Shown here: in pieces, positions 41,517 to 50,666 of the stretch
Numbering within the stretch: position 1 is the first letter of the stretch
Layout: every line of letters begins with the position of its first letter
Source: Streptomyces sp. DSM 15324
Lineage (GTDB): Bacteria > Actinomycetota > Actinomycetes > Streptomycetales > Streptomycetaceae
Assembly (NCBI RefSeq): GCF_001514285.1
Contig: NZ_KQ949042.1
Coordinates: 1 to 64,000 of the forward strand
Direction of reading: 5' to 3'
Length of the DNA: 64,000 nt
Made by a program: the position numbers and the translations under genes
The notes under the pieces: model-generated
Told to the model about the DNA's origin: nothing
Databases searched by the model: none
Seen by the model: the letters and a program-made list of their open reading frames with translations, nothing else

Positions 41517-41993
41517 ATGGAGACCGAAACGGCCACGCGCTGGCTGACCGATGCGGAGCAGTGCGCCTGGCGCACCCACCTGGAGGTCAACAGGCTGTTG
41601 ACGTACCAGCTCGAGAAGGACCTGCAGCCGTTCGGCCTGACCATGAACGACTACGAGATCCTGGTGAACCTCTCCGAGTCGGAGGACGTCCGGATGCGGA
41701 TGAGCGACCTCGCGTCCGCCACCCTCCAGTCCAAGAGCCGTCTCTCGCACCAGATCACCCGCATGGAGAACGCGAACCTGGTCCGGCGCGAGAACTGCGA
41801 GTCCGACCGTCGCGGGCTCTACGCGGTCCTGACCGAGCACGGCATGGAGACCATGATGAAGGTCGCCCCGCACCATGTGTCATCCGTGCGGCGGCACTTC
41901 ATCGACCTCCTCACCCCCGAGGCCCTCGCGGACCTCGACACGTCCCTGAAGCCGATCGCGGAGCACCTGCGCGGTCAGCGGGGACGCCCGTAA
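41517..41993 (+). CDS. MarR-family transcriptional regulator
   Basis: This 158-residue winged-helix protein has the MarR layout: LEVNRLLTYQLEKDLQPFGLTMNDYEILVNLSE, then MRMSDLASATLQSKSRLSHQITRMENANLVRRENCESDRRGLYAVLTEHG. The LQSKSRLSHQ recognition helix and CESDRRG wing are typical of a Streptomyces subfamily. The ATG at 41517 follows a notably AT-rich leader (TTTCAACATTTTAGGTAGACTTCACAT, 41489-41515), a probable promoter with a short leader. It is downstream of the AIM24 cluster but across a 92-base gap, so it is likely separate. Confidence 0.9.
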   Translation: METETATRWLTDAEQCAWRTHLEVNRLLTYQLEKDLQPFGLTMNDYEILVNLSESEDVRMRMSDLASATLQSKSRLSHQITRMENANLVRRENCESDRRGLYAVLTEHGMETMMKVAPHHVSSVRRHFIDLLTPEALADLDTSLKPIAEHLRGQRGRP

Positions 41994-42449
41994 CCACCCG
42001 CGCGACCGCCGGGCGGAGCCCGGACAGGGACGAAGCTCCGCCCGGCGGCGTTCGTCCGCGTTGACGGCCACGACGACGGCAGCCGGGAGACGGCACCGGG
42101 TGCCACTTCGGCGGCGCACAGGGCCAGTCCGAGTCCCGCCGTGAGCAGCGGCAGCCGTCAGCCGGGCGCGTCGCGCCAGGGCACGGCTCCGTGCGCCGGG
42201 GAGGTCACGAGGGCGGCCGTCCTCGCGTCCATCAGGAACGCGCCCATCAGGAACGCGCGAGCAGGGCCCGGCGACGAAGAGAAGTGCTCGGCGACGCCGT
42301 CGAGGCAGTGGGCGCGTCGGAGCAGCCCCGCGGAGCGCCCGGCAGGGGCTGCCCGGGCAGCGTGAAGACGGCGGTACCGCCGAACAGGGCCGGCACCCCT
42401 CGGCCACGGTGGACGAGCCCGAGCAGGGCGGCGCCCGCGTGACGAGGGC
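41994..42449. other. Gene-free region with possible membrane-protein relic
   Basis: The gap between the MarR gene and meaB has no supportable intact gene. It contains the terminator at 42006-42048 and a 15-base tandem repeat (CATCAGGAACGCGCC at 42230-42244, repeated 42245-42258). On the minus strand short segments look like transmembrane or transporter fragments (ARAFLMGAFLMDARTAALV, TAGLGLALCAAEVAPGAV), separated by stops and frame changes. This could be a decayed membrane-protein gene; evidence is weak. Confidence 0.35.
42006..42048. terminator. Terminator after the MarR gene
   Basis: CCGCCGGGCGGAGC at 42006-42019 pairs perfectly with GCTCCGCCCGGCGG at 42035-42048. It lies 13 bases after the MarR stop. 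Confidence 0.8.
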
Positions 42450-43406
42450 TCAGCTCGCGGTGAGGCCCGCGATCAGGGTGTCCGCCGCGCGGTAGGGGTC
42501 CAGTTCGCCCGCGACGATCCGGTCGGCCAGGGCGCCGAGGCGGTGGTCGCCGTGCAGGTCGCCGATACGTCGGCGCAGGGCCGTGACGGCGATCGTCTCG
42601 ACCTCGTGGGCGGCGCGGGCACGGCGGCGCTCGGTGAGGACGCCGTGCTCCTCCATCCAGGCCCGGTGCTTCTCCAGGGCCTCGACCACCTCGTCGACGC
42701 CCTCGGCCCGGGAGGCCACCGTCTTGACGATCGGCGGGCGCCACTCCCCGGGCCTGCGGGGCTGGCCGAGGCCCAGCATGTGGTTCAGTTCCCGGGCGGT
42801 GGCGTCGGCGCCGTCCCGGTCGGCCTTGTTGACGACGTACACGTCGCCGATCTCCAGGATGCCGGCCTTGGCCGCCTGGATGCCGTCGCCCATGCCGGGG
42901 GCGAGCAGGACGACGCTGGTGTCCGCCTGGGAGGCGATCTCGACCTCCGACTGGCCGACGCCGACCGTCTCGACCAGGATCACCTCGCAGCCCGCTGCGT
43001 CCAGCACCCGGATCGCCTGCGGGGCGGACCAGGCGAGGCCGCCCAGATGACCCCGGGTGGCCATGGAGCGGATGTAGACGCCGGGGTCCGAGGCGTGGTC
43101 GGCCATCCGGACCCGGTCGCCGAGCAGGGCGCCGCCGGAGAACGGCGACGACGGGTCGACGGCCAGGACGCCGACCCGCCGGCCCTGTCGGCGGTACGCC
43201 GTCACCAGCGCGGACGTCGAGGTGGACTTGCCGACGCCCGGGGAACCGGTGAGGCCCACGACGTAGGCGTTGCCGGTGAGCGGAGCCAGGGCCGCCATGA
43301 CCTCGCGGAGCTGCGGGGACGCCCCCTCCACCAGGGAGATCAGCCGGGCCACGGCCCTGGGTCGGCCTTCCCTGGCCTGGGCGACCAGCGAGGGGACGTC
43401 CTGCAT
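42450..43406 (-). CDS. meaB: MeaB, G3E GTPase chaperone of methylmalonyl-CoA mutase
   Basis: This 318-residue GTPase protects and reloads B12-dependent methylmalonyl-CoA mutase. The ATG at 43406 gives MQDVPSLVAQAREG; the longer in-frame extension lacks similarity. It has Walker A GLTGSPGVGKSTSTSAL near residue 50, switch region DPSSPFSGGALLGDR, VETVGVGQSEVEIA, and the G4 base-recognition NKAD motif (VVNKADRDGA). The C-terminal dimerisation arm is complete. Neighbours are an acetyl-CoA acetyltransferase upstream and a methylmalonyl-CoA epimerase further on, while the mutase itself is outside the window. It lies 47 bases after the thiolase gene and is probably co-transcribed. Confidence 0.93.
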   Translation of the reverse strand: MQDVPSLVAQAREGRPRAVARLISLVEGASPQLREVMAALAPLTGNAYVVGLTGSPGVGKSTSTSALVTAYRRQGRRVGVLAVDPSSPFSGGALLGDRVRMADHASDPGVYIRSMATRGHLGGLAWSAPQAIRVLDAAGCEVILVETVGVGQSEVEIASQADTSVVLLAPGMGDGIQAAKAGILEIGDVYVVNKADRDGADATARELNHMLGLGQPRRPGEWRPPIVKTVASRAEGVDEVVEALEKHRAWMEEHGVLTERRRARAAHEVETIAVTALRRRIGDLHGDHRLGALADRIVAGELDPYRAADTLIAGLTAS

Positions 43407-43453
43407 CAAAGCTCCGTTCCGAAGGGGGTCTACCGCGTGCCCGGGCCGCGGGC

Positions 43454-44665
43454 TCAGGCCTTGGGCACGCGCACGATCAGCGCGTCGCCCTGGCCACCGC
43501 CGCCGCACAGCGCGGCCGCTCCGACACCGCCGCCGCGCCGCTTGAGCTCCAGGGCGAGGTGCAGCACGAGCCGGGCGCCGGACATGCCGATCGGGTGGCC
43601 GAGGGCGATCGCACCCCCGTTGACGTTCACCTTTTCCGTGGACACGCCGAGGTCCTTCATTGACTGGACCGCGACCGCGGCGAAGGCCTCGTTGATCTCG
43701 ATGAGGTCGAGGTCGGCGACGCCGAGGCCCTCCTTCGCGAGGGCGTGCGTGATGGCGTTGGAGGGCTGGGACTGGAGCGAGTTGTCCGGGCCGGCCACAT
43801 TGCCGTGGGCGCCGATCTCGGCGATCCAGGCGAGCCCCAGCTCCTCGGCCCTGGCCTTGCTCATCACGACAACCGCGGCTGCGCCGTCGGAGATCTGGGA
43901 GGAGGAGCCGGCGGTGATCGTGCCGTCCTTGGTGAAGGCCGGACGCAGCTTGCCCAGGGACTCGGCGGTGGTGTCGCCGCGGATGCCCTCGTCCTTGCTG
44001 AAGACCACCGGCTCGCCCTTGCGCTGCGGGATCTCGACCGGGGTGATCTCGGCCTCGAAGATCCCGTTCTTCTGCGCGGCGGCGGCCCGCTGGTGGGACA
44101 GCGCGGCGATCTCGTCCTGCTCGGGGCGCTGGATGCCGAGGCGCGTGTTGTGCTTCTCCGTGGACTCGCCCATGGCGATGTTCTCGAAGGCGTCCGTGAG
44201 ACCGTCGTACGCCATGGCGTCGAGCATCTCGATCGCGCCGTACTTGTAGCCCTCGCGGGACTTCGGCAGGAGGTGGGGGGCGTTGGTCATGGACTCCTGG
44301 CCGCCCGCGACGACCACGTCGAACTCACCCGCGCGGATCAGCTGGTCGGCCAGCGCGATCGCGTCGAGGCCGGACAGGCACACCTTGTTGATGGTGAGCG
44401 CCGGGACGTTCATCGGGATGCCGGCCTTGACGGCGGCCTGACGGGCCGGGATCTGGCCCGCGCCGGCCTGGAGCACCTGGCCCATGATCACGTACTGCAC
44501 CTGGTCGCCGCCGATCCCGGCGCGGTCCAGCGCGGCCTTGATCGCGAAGCCGCCGAGGTCGGCTCCGGAGAAGGACTTCAGCGAGCCCAGCAGCCGCCCC
44601 ATGGGCGTGCGCGCGCCCGCGACGATCACCGAGGTCCTGCTGTTCGTTCCAGTAGATCCAGTCAT
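43454..44665 (-). CDS. atoB: Acetyl-CoA C-acetyltransferase (thiolase)
   Basis: This 403-residue thiolase condenses two acetyl-CoA molecules or cleaves acetoacetyl-CoA. The nucleophilic Cys is in TINKVCLSGLDAI near residue 96. The second half has the INEAFAAVAVQSMKD His-type region, NVNGGAIALGHPIGMSGARL, and the closing CGGGGQGDALIV with the other catalytic Cys. Length is normal. It is divergent from the methylmalonyl-CoA epimerase gene and upstream of meaB on the same strand, so it may supply acetoacetyl-CoA to an ethylmalonyl- or butyryl-CoA route that feeds methylmalonyl-CoA. The S. coelicolor equivalent at this position is similarly annotated. Confidence 0.94.
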   Translation of the reverse strand: MTGSTGTNSRTSVIVAGARTPMGRLLGSLKSFSGADLGGFAIKAALDRAGIGGDQVQYVIMGQVLQAGAGQIPARQAAVKAGIPMNVPALTINKVCLSGLDAIALADQLIRAGEFDVVVAGGQESMTNAPHLLPKSREGYKYGAIEMLDAMAYDGLTDAFENIAMGESTEKHNTRLGIQRPEQDEIAALSHQRAAAAQKNGIFEAEITPVEIPQRKGEPVVFSKDEGIRGDTTAESLGKLRPAFTKDGTITAGSSSQISDGAAAVVVMSKARAEELGLAWIAEIGAHGNVAGPDNSLQSQPSNAITHALAKEGLGVADLDLIEINEAFAAVAVQSMKDLGVSTEKVNVNGGAIALGHPIGMSGARLVLHLALELKRRGGGVGAAALCGGGGQGDALIVRVPKA

Positions 44666-44816
44666 GAGCTGCGATTCCCCTTACCGGCCTGCACGCGCCG
44701 AGGAGTGAACGAGGGTTTACTTCGAATGTACTGAGTGGCACTCCGTGCCGTCATCCGCCCTTCAGTGTGATCGCGCGCACGTTGCGTAACCACCTCCGCC
44801 GCGCTCCACTAACACC

Positions 44817-45257
44817 ATGCTGACGCGAATCGACCACATCGGGATCGCCTGTCACGACCTCGACGCGACCGTCGAGTTCTACCGCTCCACGTACGGCTTC
44901 GAGGTGTTCCACTCGGAGGTCAACGAGGAGCAGGGTGTCCGGGAAGCCATGCTCAAGATCAACGAGACCTCCGACGGCGGCGCCTCCTACCTGCAGCTCC
45001 TGGAGCCGACCCGCCCGGACTCCACCGTCGCCAAGTGGCTCGACAAGAACGGCGAGGGCGTCCACCACATCGCTTTCGGTACGGCGGATGTGGACGCGGA
45101 GGCCGCGGACGTCCGCTCCAAGGGCGTACGCGTTCTGTACGAAGAGCCGCGACGCGGCTCCATGGGGTCACGAATCACCTTCCTGCACCCCAAGGATTGC
45201 CACGGAGTACTGACAGAACTGGTCACTTCGGCACCTGTTGAGTCACCTGAGCACTGA
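44817..45257 (+). CDS. mce: Methylmalonyl-CoA epimerase
   Basis: This 146-residue enzyme interconverts (2R)- and (2S)-methylmalonyl-CoA. It has two VOC-fold halves, with metal ligands visible as DHIGIACHDL (His), YLQLLEP (Glu), GVHHIAFGT (His) and VLTELVT (Glu). The ATG at 44817 gives MLTRIDHIG. It is divergent from the thiolase gene across 151 bases. With MeaB it supports the propionate/methylmalonyl-CoA route that also supplies polyketide extender units in Streptomyces. Confidence 0.95.
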   Translation: MLTRIDHIGIACHDLDATVEFYRSTYGFEVFHSEVNEEQGVREAMLKINETSDGGASYLQLLEPTRPDSTVAKWLDKNGEGVHHIAFGTADVDAEAADVRSKGVRVLYEEPRRGSMGSRITFLHPKDCHGVLTELVTSAPVESPEH

Positions 45258-45436
45258 CCCTCGTACATATGGGCCGGTAGGGTTGGGGGCGGTCGTCGCT
45301 CCACCAGGGCGGCCGGTCCTGCTGCCTTGGACGGCGGGACGTTGCCGGGGTCCGGGTTTCGGGGGACGAGCGTCGGGGCAGCAGCCCATGCTCCGTCGTT
45401 GATCTGACACCATTCCCCGGGGGCCCCGTTCGGCGG

Positions 45437-48400
45437 ATGGACGGGAGCTCGTTCGGCAAGCTTGCGACCAGGGACGGATGGGACCGCGCAGTGCGGGGCT
45501 ACGAGAGCCAGGAGCGGGAACCGGCGGCTGACGTCGACCACCTCACACGGTTCGAAGCCGAGATGAAGCGGCTGAAGACCGAGCGTGAGAAGGCGATCCA
45601 GCATGCCGAGGACCTCGGCTACCAGGTCGAGGTGCTGCGCGCCAAGTTGCACGAGGCGCGCCGCACACTCATGTCCCGGCCGTCCTTCGACGGCGGCGAC
45701 CTCGGGTACCAGGCCGAACAGATGCTGCGCAACGCGCAGATGCAGGCCGACCAGTTGCGCCAGGACGCCGAACGCGAGCTGAGCCAGGTCCGCGCGCAGA
45801 CCCAGCGCATCCTCCAGGAGCACGCCGAGCAGGCCGCCCGGCTCCAGGCGGAGCTGCACCAGGAGGCCGTCAGCCGCCGCCAGCAGCTCGACCAGGAACT
45901 GGCGGAGCGCCGGCAGACCGTCGAGTCGCACGTCAACGAGAACGTGGCGTGGGCGGAGCAGCTGCGGGCCCGTTCCGAGGCCCAGGCCCGCCGGCTGCTG
46001 GAGGAGTCGCGCGCCGAGGCCGAGCAGGCCGTGGCCGCCGCCCGCGCCGAGGCCGAACGAGTGGCGGCGGAGGCCCGCCAGCGGCTCCAGGCCGACGCGG
46101 AGCAGACCCGCGCGGAGGCCGAGCAGCTCCTGCTGCGCGCCCGCACCGACGCCGAGCGGCTGCTGAACGCCGCCTCCACCCAGGCCCAGGAGGCCACCGA
46201 GCACGCCGAGGCGCTGCGCTCCTCCACGGCGACCGAGTCGGACTCGGCGCGCCGCCAGGCGGGTGAACTGAGCCGGGCCGCCGAGCAGCGGATGGCCGAG
46301 GCCGAGGAGGCACTGCGCAAGGCGCAGTCCGAGGCCGAGAAGGTCGTCGCCGAGGCCAAGGCCGCCGCCGAGAAGGCCCTCGCGAGCGCCGAGGCCACCA
46401 ACGAGCAGCGCACCCGTACGGCGAAGGAGCAGGTCGCCCGGCTGGTCACCGAGGCCAGCCAGGAGGCCGAGACCACCAAGGCGGACGCCGAGCAGATCGT
46501 CGCCGACGCCCGCGCCGAGGCCGAGAAGATCGTCGCGGAGGCCTCCGAGAAGGCCCGGACGATCACCGCCGAGGAGAGCGCCACCCAGCTGTCGAAGGCG
46601 GCCAAGACCGCCGAGGACGTCCTCAACAAGGCGCAGGAGGAGGCGCGGGGCACCACGAAGGCCGCCGCCGAGGAGGCCGAGCGGATCCGCCGGGAGGCGG
46701 AGAACGAGGCCGACCGGCTGCGCGCCGAGGCGCACGACATCGCCGAGCAGCTCAAGGGCTCCGCGAAGGACGACACCAAGGAGTACCGCGCCAAGACGGT
46801 CGAGCTCCAGGAGGAGGCCCGCCGGCTGCGCGGCGAGGCCGAGCAGCTGCGCTCCGACGCGGTCGCCGAGGGCGAGAAGATCCGCGCGGAGGCCCGCAGG
46901 GAGGCCGTCCAGCAGATCGAGGAGGCCGCCCGGTCGGCCGAGGAGCTGCTGTCCAAGGCGAAGGCCGACGCGGACGAGCTGCGGCAGAAGGCCACGGCGG
47001 ACAGCGAGAAGGTCCGCACCGAGGCCATCGAGCGCGCCACCACCCTGCGCCGGCAGGCCGAGGAGACCCTGGAGCGCACCCGCGCCGAGGCCGAGCGCTC
47101 CCGCGAGGAGGCGGTGGAACTCGCCGAGACCATCACCTCCGGTGCCGAGCGCGCGGCGGAGGAGCTGCGCCAGGAGGCCGAGCGCGCGGTCGAGGCCCGG
47201 CAGGCGGAGGCCGCCGAGGAGCTGACCCGGCTGCACACGGAGGCCGAGTCGCGGCTGGCGTCCGCCGAGCAGGCGCTGACGGACGCGCGTGAGGAGGCCG
47301 CGCGGATCCGCCGCGAGGCCGCCGAGGAGACCGATCGGCTGCGCACCGAGGCCGCCGAGCGGATCCGCACACTCCAGCAGCAGGCCGCCGACGAGATCGA
47401 CCGGCTGCGCACCGAGGCCGCGGCCGACGCGTCCGCCTCGCGGGCCGAGGGCGAGGCCGTCGCCGTACGCCTGAGGTCGGAGGCCGCGGCCGAGGCGGAA
47501 CGGCTCAGGAGCGAGGCGCAGGACTTCGCCGACCGGGTGCGCGCGGAGGCCACGGCGGCCGCGGAGCGGCTGGCCGACGAGGCGACCGAGACGCTGGACG
47601 CCGCCCAGGAGGAGGCCGTCCGCCGGCGCCGCGAGGCCGAGGAACTCCTCGGCTCGGCCCGTCAGGAGGCCGACCAGGAGCGCGAGCGGGCCCGGGCGCA
47701 GTCCGAGGAGCTGCTGGCGTCGGCGCGCAACCGGGTGGAGGAGGCGCAGACCGAGGCGGTCCGGCTGGTCGAGGAGGCCGACCGGCGTTCCGGCGAGATG
47801 GTCGCCGCGGCCGAGCTCCACGCCCAGCAGGTCCGGGACTCCGTGAGCGGGCTGCACGAGCAGGCCCAGGAGGAGATCAACGGGCTGCGCTCGGCCGCCG
47901 AGCACGCCGCGGACCGCACCCGGCGGGAGGCCGAGGAGGAGGCGGACCGGGTCCGCTTGGACGCCTACGCCGAGCGGGAGCGGGCCAGCGAGGACGCGAG
48001 CCGGATCCGCCGCGAGGCGAACGACGCCGCCGAGGCGGCGCGGGAACTGGCCGAGCGCACGGTCGGCGAGGCGATCTCGGAGGCCGAGCGGCTGCGCGCG
48101 GAGTCGTCGGCGTACGCCCAGCGGGTGCGCACGGAGGCGTCGGACGCGCTGGCGGAGGCCGACCAGGCCGCGGCCCGCACCCGGGCCGACGCCCGCGAGG
48201 ACGCCAACCGCATCCGGTCGGACGCGGCGACCCAGGCGGACACCCTCATCACCGAGGCCCGCAACGAGGCCGAGCGGCTCCAGACGGAGACCCTCGCCGA
48301 GGCGGAGCGGCTCACGGCCGACACGGCCGCGGAGGCCGAGCGGGTCCGTGCCGAGTCCGTCGCCCGCGCGGAGAAGCTGATCCAGGACGCGAGCGGCGAC

Positions 48401-49372
48401 GCGGAGCGGCTGCGGGCGGAGGCCGCCCAGACGGTGGGTTCGGCGCAGCAGGCCGCCGAGCGGATCCGGCTGGAGTCGGAGCGGGTCAAGGCGCAGGCGG
48501 CGGCGGAGGCCGACCGCATGCTGAGCGTGGCCCGCGACGAGGCGGACGAGACGCTGGACGCCGCCCGCAAGGAGGCCAACAAGCGGCGTTCCGAGGCGGC
48601 CGAGCAGGTCGACACGCTCATCACGGAGACCACGGCCGAGGTCGACAAGCTGCTGACGGAGGCACAGGAGCAGGCGCTGCAGACCACCGCGGACGCGGAG
48701 ACGCAGGCCGACTCGATGGTGGGCGCGGCCCGCACCGAGGCCGACCGGCTGATCGCCGAGGCGACGCGCGAGGGCAACACCCGTGTGGAGAAGGCCCGTA
48801 CGGACGCGGACGAACTGCTCGTCGGCGCCCGCCGGGACGCCACCGCGATCAGGGAGCGCGCGGAGGAGCTGCGCGACCGCATCACCGCCGAGATCGAGTC
48901 GCTGCACGAGCGGGCCCGCCGTGAGGCCGCCGAGACGATGAAGTCGACCGGCGACCGCTGCGACGCGCTGATCAAGGCGTCCGAGGAGCAGCTGGCCAAG
49001 GCGCAGGCCAAGGCGAAGGAGCTGGTGTCGGAGGCCAACTCCGAGGCCGGCAAGGTCAGGATCGCCGCCGTGAAGAAGGCGGAGGGCCTGTTGAAGGAGG
49101 CCGAGCAGAAGAAGTCGGCGCTGATCAGGGAGGCCGAGGAGCTCAAGGCCGAGGCGATCCGCGAGGCGCGGCTCACGGTCGAGGAGGGCAAGCGCGAGCT
49201 GGAGGTCCTGGTGCGGCGGCGTGAGGACATCAACGCCGAGATCTCCCGGGTCCAGGACGTGCTGGAGGCGCTGGAGTCCTTTGAGATCCCGTCCGCGAAC
49301 AAGGACGGCAGCATGCGGGCGGGGGCGAGCATCGGCGCGCCACGAGCGGGCGGGAAGACCTCTGACGGTTAG
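45437..49372 (+). CDS. scy: Scy, giant coiled-coil polarity protein
   Basis: This 1311-residue cytoplasmic protein is almost entirely coiled coil, with AEAERLRAEA- and EADRLR-type repeats rich in Ala, Glu and Arg. In Streptomyces Scy scaffolds the polarisome, binds DivIVA and FilP at hyphal tips and controls branching. A short N-terminal DivIVA-like segment (ADVDHLTRFEAEMKRLKTE...) precedes the rod, and the heptad pattern is continuous until the end (VRRREDINAEISRVQDVLEAL). The ATG at 45437 is used; a GTG at 45491 beginning RGYESQEREP is an equally plausible start because similarity starts there. It is followed 183 bases later by filP, the conserved neighbour. The repetitive composition produces long spurious antisense frames. 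Confidence 0.94.
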   Translation: MDGSSFGKLATRDGWDRAVRGYESQEREPAADVDHLTRFEAEMKRLKTEREKAIQHAEDLGYQVEVLRAKLHEARRTLMSRPSFDGGDLGYQAEQMLRNAQMQADQLRQDAERELSQVRAQTQRILQEHAEQAARLQAELHQEAVSRRQQLDQELAERRQTVESHVNENVAWAEQLRARSEAQARRLLEESRAEAEQAVAAARAEAERVAAEARQRLQADAEQTRAEAEQLLLRARTDAERLLNAASTQAQEATEHAEALRSSTATESDSARRQAGELSRAAEQRMAEAEEALRKAQSEAEKVVAEAKAAAEKALASAEATNEQRTRTAKEQVARLVTEASQEAETTKADAEQIVADARAEAEKIVAEASEKARTITAEESATQLSKAAKTAEDVLNKAQEEARGTTKAAAEEAERIRREAENEADRLRAEAHDIAEQLKGSAKDDTKEYRAKTVELQEEARRLRGEAEQLRSDAVAEGEKIRAEARREAVQQIEEAARSAEELLSKAKADADELRQKATADSEKVRTEAIERATTLRRQAEETLERTRAEAERSREEAVELAETITSGAERAAEELRQEAERAVEARQAEAAEELTRLHTEAESRLASAEQALTDAREEAARIRREAAEETDRLRTEAAERIRTLQQQAADEIDRLRTEAAADASASRAEGEAVAVRLRSEAAAEAERLRSEAQDFADRVRAEATAAAERLADEATETLDAAQEEAVRRRREAEELLGSARQEADQERERARAQSEELLASARNRVEEAQTEAVRLVEEADRRSGEMVAAAELHAQQVRDSVSGLHEQAQEEINGLRSAAEHAADRTRREAEEEADRVRLDAYAERERASEDASRIRREANDAAEAARELAERTVGEAISEAERLRAESSAYAQRVRTEASDALAEADQAAARTRADAREDANRIRSDAATQADTLITEARNEAERLQTETLAEAERLTADTAAEAERVRAESVARAEKLIQDASGDAERLRAEAAQTVGSAQQAAERIRLESERVKAQAAAEADRMLSVARDEADETLDAARKEANKRRSEAAEQVDTLITETTAEVDKLLTEAQEQALQTTADAETQADSMVGAARTEADRLIAEATREGNTRVEKARTDADELLVGARRDATAIRERAEELRDRITAEIESLHERARREAAETMKSTGDRCDALIKASEEQLAKAQAKAKELVSEANSEAGKVRIAAVKKAEGLLKEAEQKKSALIREAEELKAEAIREARLTVEEGKRELEVLVRRREDINAEISRVQDVLEALESFEIPSANKDGSMRAGASIGAPRAGGKTSDG

Positions 49373-49555
49373 TGGAATGTGTGGATTGCGTTAAAGTCTG
49401 CCCCCTTACCCCGAGTTTTTGGCAAGGGGTGTGGGGTTCAGCCACCCAAAAGGGGTGTCATTCCTCAGATCAAACACGCATACGCTCGATGACACAGCGC
49501 TCCGGCCCCTAGGATTCCACCTATCACCTCACCGGTCTCATTCGACAGGAACCCC

Positions 49556-50494
49556 ATGAGCGACACTTCCCCCTACGGCTTCGAGCTAGTGCGGCGTGGG
49601 TACGACCGCGCTCAGGTGGACGAACGGATCTCCAAGCTCGTCTCCGACCGTGACAGCGCTCTCGCCCGCATCACCGCTCTGGAAAAGCGCATCGAGGAGC
49701 TCCACCTCGAGACTCAGAACGCCCAGGCCCAGGTCACCGACGCCGAGCCGTCGTACGCCGGGCTCGGTGCGCGGGTCGAGAAGATCCTCCGCCTCGCCGA
49801 GGAGGAGGCCAAGGATCTGCGCGAGGAAGCCCGTCGCGCGTCCGAGCAGCACCGCGAGCTCGCCGAGTCGGCGGCCCAGCAGGTGCGCAACGACGCAGAA
49901 TCGTTCGCTGCGGACCGCAAGGCCAAGGCGGAGGACGAGGGCGTCCGGATCGTCGAGAAGGCCAAGAGCGACGCGGCCCAGCTGCGCCAGGAGGCCCAGA
50001 AGGACGCGCAGTCGAAGCGTGAGGAGGCGGACGCCCTCTTCGAGGAGACCCGCGCCAAGGCCGCTCAGGCCGCCGCCGACTTCGAGACCAACCTGGCCAA
50101 GCGCCGCGAGCAGTCCGAGCGCGACCTCGCGTCCCGTCAGCAGAAGGCGGAGAAGCGGCTCGCGGAGATCGAGCACCGCGCGGAGCAGCTGCGCCTGGAG
50201 GCGGAGAAGCTGCGCACGGACGCCGAGCGCCGCGCCCGCCAGACCGTCGAGACCGCGCAGCGCCAGGCCGAGGACATCGTGGCCGACGCCAACGCCAAGG
50301 CGGACCGCATCCGTTCGGAATCCGAGCGCGAGCTGGCGGCGCTCACCAACCGCCGCGACAGCATCAACGCGCAGCTGACGAACGTCCGCGAGATGCTCGC
50401 CACGCTGACCGGTGCCGCGGTGGCCGCGGCCGGTGCCCCGGTCACGGACGACGAGCCGATCTCCCGCGGAGTGCCCGCCCAGCAGTCCCGGTAA
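49556..50494 (+). CDS. filP: FilP, intermediate-filament-like coiled-coil protein
   Basis: This 312-residue protein begins with a DivIVA-like N-terminal motif (YGFELVRRGYDRAQVDERISKLVSDRDSALARI). A coiled-coil rod of about 230 residues follows (EKRIEELHLE, EEEAKDLREEARRAS, AEKLRTDAERRARQTVETAQRQAE), and the tail is Ala/Gly/Pro. FilP forms a cytoskeletal meshwork near hyphal tips and interacts with Scy and DivIVA, giving mechanical stability. The ATG at 49556 has CAGGAA upstream. A strong hairpin terminator follows. Adjacent to scy as in other Streptomyces. Confidence 0.95.
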   Translation: MSDTSPYGFELVRRGYDRAQVDERISKLVSDRDSALARITALEKRIEELHLETQNAQAQVTDAEPSYAGLGARVEKILRLAEEEAKDLREEARRASEQHRELAESAAQQVRNDAESFAADRKAKAEDEGVRIVEKAKSDAAQLRQEAQKDAQSKREEADALFEETRAKAAQAAADFETNLAKRREQSERDLASRQQKAEKRLAEIEHRAEQLRLEAEKLRTDAERRARQTVETAQRQAEDIVADANAKADRIRSESERELAALTNRRDSINAQLTNVREMLATLTGAAVAAAGAPVTDDEPISRGVPAQQSR

Positions 50495-50521
50495 CCCTGG
50501 GGTACCCCGGCCGACCGTCGG

Positions 50522-50557
50522 ACGAAGCCCGTTGCCAGCGGTGGCAGCGGGCTTCGT
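50522..50557 (+). terminator. Intrinsic terminator after filP
   Basis: ACGAAGCCCG...CGGGCTTCGT forms a 10-base outer stem, extended by TTGCCA/TGGCAG around a GCGG loop, 28 bases beyond the filP stop. Confidence 0.85.
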
Positions 50558-50666
50558 GGCGCGCCCGCGTGGTCGCGGCTTTCAGCTGGGCGGAACCGTC
50601 AGCGGCTCGATAAGCTCCTAACCCTTACGGGGGCGTGGTGCCCCGCTGTCCTGAACCTGTCGATGG

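Noticed and set aside
42191..42744. Small overlapping frames on both strands before and inside meaB
   Set aside because: They lack ribosome sites and conserved motifs, and the part over meaB is antisense to a well-supported gene.
44987..48907. A 1306-codon open frame antisense to scy
   Set aside because: It mirrors the Ala/Glu/Arg heptad repeats of scy on the opposite strand, has Leu/Gly/Arg shadow composition, no ribosome site and no domain. Long antisense frames are expected in such biased repeats.
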